Source: an uncultured Bacilli bacterium (GTDB lineage: Bacteria > Bacillota_I > Bacilli_A > RF39 > UBA660). Taken from it: a stretch of DNA of 34,142 nt. Positions 31,200-34,142 of the stretch are shown here, in pieces; the stretch's first letter is position 1; each line of letters opens with the position of its first letter. The DNA lies in NCBI GenBank assembly GCA_934120015.1, contig CAKOTD010000014.1, positions 1 to 34,142 of the forward strand. The letters run 5' to 3'. A program made the translations under genes and the position numbers. The notes beneath the pieces were generated by a model. That model did not search any database and was not told where the DNA came from. It saw only the letters and a program-made list of their open reading frames with translations.

Positions 31200-32221
31200 A
31201 AATCCTCCTCGTAATTTGCTCTAAGTTGTCCGCAAGCTGCCATAACTTTCGAGCCAAATTCTCTTCTTATTGTGACATTTATATTTTCTTTTTTTAAAAT
31301 GTCATAAAATGCAAGTATATTTTCTTGTGTGCTCTTTTTATATTCAAAATGACTAGTTGAATTATATGGTATTAAATTAACATAACAATTTATTCCTCTT
31401 AACAAATTTGCCAGTTCTAAAGCACATTTTTTTGAATCATTTACCCCAAGTAACATAATATATTCAAAAGTAACTCTTCTATTTGTAGCCTTTATGTAGT
31501 CCTTTAAACACTTTATCAAATCATTTAACTTGTATACTTTATTTATAGGCATAAGTTTAGTTCTAAGCTCATCATTAGGTGCATGAAGGGAAATGGCCAG
31601 ATTAACTTGTCTTGAAGATTTAGAAAATTCTATAATTTTAGGAATAATACCACATGTTGAAATTGTAATATGTCTTGCACCAAGAGCAATACCTAATGGT
31701 TCGTTTATAATGTCCAAAAATTTCATAACATTATCAAAATTATCGAAGGGTTCTCCAATTCCCATTAATACTACATGAGAAATTCTAATATTTAATTTCT
31801 TTTCAACCATAAAAATCTGAAGAATCATTTCATATGGTAGCAAATTTCTTTGTTTCTTTAGTCTACCACTTTCACAAAAGGAACATCCCATGTTACATCC
31901 AACTTGTGTTGAAATACATAGACTATTACCATAATCATGAAGCATTAAAACAGCTTCTACTCTTTTACCATCTTCTAACTCAAAAAGAAACTTGTGCACA
32001 TCAATATCCGATTGCATTGTAACTAATTTTAAATCTTTAAATTCATATTCATTATTCAGTTTTTCTATCAGGTCTTTTTTTATATTAGTCATTTCCAAAA
32101 AAGAATTTACCTTTTTCTTGTATATCCATTCATAAACTTGTCTTGCCCTAAACTTTTTATCACCAATTGATTCAAAATATAGTTCTAAATCGTTTAATGA
32201 CAAATTATAAATACTTTGCAT
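31196..32221 (-). CDS. rlmN: 23S rRNA (adenine-2503-C2)-methyltransferase RlmN
   Basis: A 341-residue radical-SAM enzyme that methylates A2503 of 23S rRNA (and some tRNAs). Seen: the CxxxCxxC cluster ligands Cys109, Cys113, Cys116, ISTCGIIPKI, SLHAPNDELR, and the C-terminal Cys330 in AACGQLR that carries the protein methyl intermediate. Cfr is the homologous alternative; the locus (before stp-prkC-rsgA-rpe) favours RlmN. Start with GAGGTG upstream. Confidence 0.96.
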   Translation of the reverse strand: MQSIYNLSLNDLELYFESIGDKKFRARQVYEWIYKKKVNSFLEMTNIKKDLIEKLNNEYEFKDLKLVTMQSDIDVHKFLFELEDGKRVEAVLMLHDYGNSLCISTQVGCNMGCSFCESGRLKKQRNLLPYEMILQIFMVEKKLNIRISHVVLMGIGEPFDNFDNVMKFLDIINEPLGIALGARHITISTCGIIPKIIEFSKSSRQVNLAISLHAPNDELRTKLMPINKVYKLNDLIKCLKDYIKATNRRVTFEYIMLLGVNDSKKCALELANLLRGINCYVNLIPYNSTSHFEYKKSTQENILAFYDILKKENINVTIRREFGSKVMAACGQLRANYEEDL

Positions 32222-32237
32222 TTTACACCTCTAAACT

Positions 32238-34007
32238 TTATCTATCAATAAACCAAACATCTTTTATGTTACAACTTTCACTAGATGGTGCTGGATTTGG
32301 CATTCTTACCTTTATAAGAGTTGGCAATTTAAATGCCGAACCAAATCCAATACAAATACCAGGTTGTAATATTCTAAGACGACTTGCAATATTATTTGTA
32401 ATACTTGGAATCATTCTTTTAATATATTCGACATCAATTGGATGAAGCATTTTAAAAATTAAGAAATTTGCACATTGTGAAAGTGCTGTTTCGGATAATT
32501 CAGAAGGTCTTTGAGAAATTAAAGTAAGAAGAACACCATATTTTCTACCTTCTTTAGTAATTCTATCAAAGATATTATAACCAATTATATCAACATCATT
32601 ATCATTTTGGACATATCTATGAGCTTCTTCTAATACTATATGAAAAGGTAATGTATTTCTCTTTTCATTTTCTTTTGAAAAATCAAATAATATTCTTGAA
32701 TATATTTTTGTTATTGTTTTAGCAAGTCTATCATCTATATAATTTATATTGAAGTTAACAATTTGGGCTTTTCCTCCACTTTTTGCTGTTAGCAAGGAAC
32801 GTATATATTTATCTTTTGATATATATTCTGGATAATCAAAATACATACTTTGATCACTACTTACAAGAGCATTCACTCTTACTTTTAATACATTTATATC
32901 ATCATATACTTTTGCACTATTCAAACTACCTTCTGAAACAAGTGCAAAATCAAAAGCATTTGCCAAATCCTTAAGTGTATACTTATAAGTTCCATCTGGT
33001 AAACTAAGTTCTAAATCATCTCTAATAAATGATTGCATAAAATTTGTTACCAATTCCATTTCTCTTAATTTTCCAGATGAATCTATAATTAGACATTGCC
33101 TTAGTGTTCTTATATACCCAGGTTGTACAATTTGTGTTTCTAAATTAAGTTCATCAGTTGAGTAATGTGAAAGAATAGAAAAAACTTGATCTCTAATCTG
33201 AGCTGAAGCCCCACCACTTGATAAAACATCAATAATTGCTCTAGCTATTATATCATTTTTATGTTTAGTAGCGTCCATTCCCTCTCTACAAAAAACATTA
33301 ACAAGTTTTAAAGCTTTTTCAATAATTGGTAATTGTGTATGTTCTGTTGCACCAAGCAATAAAGCATAGTCATCAACATTAAGTAACCATGGCGGTATTC
33401 TAAGTAATTCTGTATTCTTTGATTTTACATTTGTTGTATATGCCTTAAAATTTAAACCAGGAACTTTTTCACCCAACTTTTCAAATGCAGTATGATATTC
33501 ACCATAGGCATCAAATATGAAAAAACTAGCTAAAAAGGGAACTGATTCTCTCCTATAAAATAAATTTTGTAATATTCTTGCAACACTACATGATTTTCCA
33601 CTACCTGTGGAACCAAAAATAGCTAAATGACTACTGAATAAATCATTTAAGTCGGCGCCAATTCTTACCCCTTCATAAATAGGGCTTTCTCCTAAATATA
33701 AATGCTTTGCTTCACTATAATTGTCCAATCCTATAATCATATTAATTTTTTCTTTTGATATTAATCTAGTCTTTGCACCATATGAAACACTTCTAATAAC
33801 TCCAAACACAAACTTATCATCAATTATTTCACCAACCATATTAATTTTAGCTATATTTTCTTGAATGGAAATTATTTCACCAACTATTGATTTATTAACA
33901 TCCTCCATAATAACATATAAATTAATTAAGTTTTGGATACGATCTAATTCAACATCTAACTTTAAAGATACAATACCATCTTCTATTCCAATTATTGTTC
34001 CTAACAT
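32238..34007 (-). CDS. HerA-like HAS-barrel ATPase
   Basis: A 589-residue ATPase of the HerA/FtsK superfamily. Residues 1-85 look like the small beta HAS barrel (MLGTIIGIEDGIVSLKLD), Walker A GSTGSGKS lies at 132-139, FFIFDAYGEYH follows, Walker B is HIVLEEAHRY with TLISQRPSELS after it, and the C terminus contains IASRLRILQPGICIGFGSAFKLP. HerA forms hexameric rings that translocate DNA and in archaea works with nuclease NurA in end resection; bacterial versions also occur in phage-defence pairs. No nuclease gene is within the window. GGTGAT precedes the ATG. First gene before rlmN (16-base gap). Confidence 0.9.
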   Translation of the reverse strand: MLGTIIGIEDGIVSLKLDVELDRIQNLINLYVIMEDVNKSIVGEIISIQENIAKINMVGEIIDDKFVFGVIRSVSYGAKTRLISKEKINMIIGLDNYSEAKHLYLGESPIYEGVRIGADLNDLFSSHLAIFGSTGSGKSCSVARILQNLFYRRESVPFLASFFIFDAYGEYHTAFEKLGEKVPGLNFKAYTTNVKSKNTELLRIPPWLLNVDDYALLLGATEHTQLPIIEKALKLVNVFCREGMDATKHKNDIIARAIIDVLSSGGASAQIRDQVFSILSHYSTDELNLETQIVQPGYIRTLRQCLIIDSSGKLREMELVTNFMQSFIRDDLELSLPDGTYKYTLKDLANAFDFALVSEGSLNSAKVYDDINVLKVRVNALVSSDQSMYFDYPEYISKDKYIRSLLTAKSGGKAQIVNFNINYIDDRLAKTITKIYSRILFDFSKENEKRNTLPFHIVLEEAHRYVQNDNDVDIIGYNIFDRITKEGRKYGVLLTLISQRPSELSETALSQCANFLIFKMLHPIDVEYIKRMIPSITNNIASRLRILQPGICIGFGSAFKLPTLIKVRMPNPAPSSESCNIKDVWFIDR

Positions 34008-34056
34008 ACTATCACCATATCATAAGTATACTATTTTTTTAGAAAAAAGAAAAGAT

Positions 34057-34087
34057 ATTATACGCAATAAAATGTAACCTTTGTCAA
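34057..34087 (-). promoter_or_regulatory. Promoter of the herA-rlmN-prkC operon
   Basis: Minus strand: perfect TTGACA (34087-34082) and perfect TATAAT (34062-34057), but with a long 19-bp spacer. In 34088-34142 I see nothing I can name. Confidence 0.6.
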
Positions 34088-34142
34088 GGACTAAATAAAA
34101 AAGAGAGAGTTTAGGCAATGGATTCAAATAGATGATTTCGGT

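Noticed and set aside
34088..34142. T-loop-like TTTGAATCC near the window edge, as if the end of a tRNA gene
   Set aside because: The flanking bases do not form a 5-bp T stem or an acceptor end; no tRNA can be built.
1..34142. Mycoplasma-type code with TGA as Trp
   Set aside because: Several conserved proteins end at TGA at the expected place, and Trp residues at conserved sites are TGG.

Overview
This window is a very AT-rich (by eye below about 30% GC), gene-dense piece of a Firmicutes (Bacillota) chromosome. Every gene I can support lies on the minus strand, so transcription runs from high to low coordinates. TGA is used as a stop (yqfC, cdd, DUF1653 gene) and Trp is TGG, so the code is the standard bacterial one and not that of Mycoplasma. 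The cell makes peptidoglycan (murG, murB, murF, ddl, ftsQ, a PASTA kinase). It has a single-chain glycyl-tRNA synthetase and the spore-associated genes yqfC/yqfD. Together these suggest a Bacilli lineage close to Erysipelotrichia or the gut RF39-like groups. That placement is inference.

Layout in transcription order. (1) 34007-26043: promoter, HerA-like ATPase, rlmN, stp, prkC, rsgA, rpe, M29 aminopeptidase. Most junctions are ATGA or TAATG overlaps, and rlmN-rpe matches the Bacillus subtilis order. (2) 26019-25034: two short membrane-anchored exported proteins of unknown function, each with its own promoter and terminator; one promoter carries an inverted repeat over its -10 region. (3) 24810-22111: murG-murB-ftsQ, closed by a hairpin that includes the ftsQ stop codon. 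(4) 22107-18523: alpha/beta hydrolase, membrane-anchored murF, ddl. (5) 18501-12831: AI-2E family protein, dNMP-kinase-like protein, alaS, dGTPase-like HD protein, terminator. (6) 12782-7396: promoter, possible attenuator leader, yqfC, yqfD, VanZ-like gene, ybeY, dgkA, cdd, era, a 30-codon yqzL, a DUF1653 gene and recO. (7) 7378-4043: divergent-PAP2 gene, glyS, a small unknown protein with weak sigma-region-2 resemblance, sepF, divIVA. (8) 4036-1: T-box leader, ileS, a TPR-like protein, window edge.

The blocks look like compressed versions of ancestral Firmicutes operons: sepF-divIVA-ileS, yqfCD-ybeY-dgkA-cdd-era-recO-gly, murG-murB-divIB, AI-2E-alaS and rlmN-stp-prkC-rsgA-rpe. Members known from B. 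subtilis (ylmG/ylmH, phoH/pgpH) are missing and a few lineage genes are inserted. The main themes are translation (three aminoacyl-tRNA synthetases, Era, YbeY, RsgA, RlmN), envelope synthesis and division, and Ser/Thr phosphorylation.

Points worth a second look: a type-2 IleRS with a GxHH instead of an HxGH signature; a membrane-anchored MurF lacking the usual N-terminal domain; two hairpins that could regulate yqfC and yqzL; the pair of small exported proteins; an orphan HerA; and the sigma-like small protein. I see no mobile element, CRISPR array, tRNA or rRNA.
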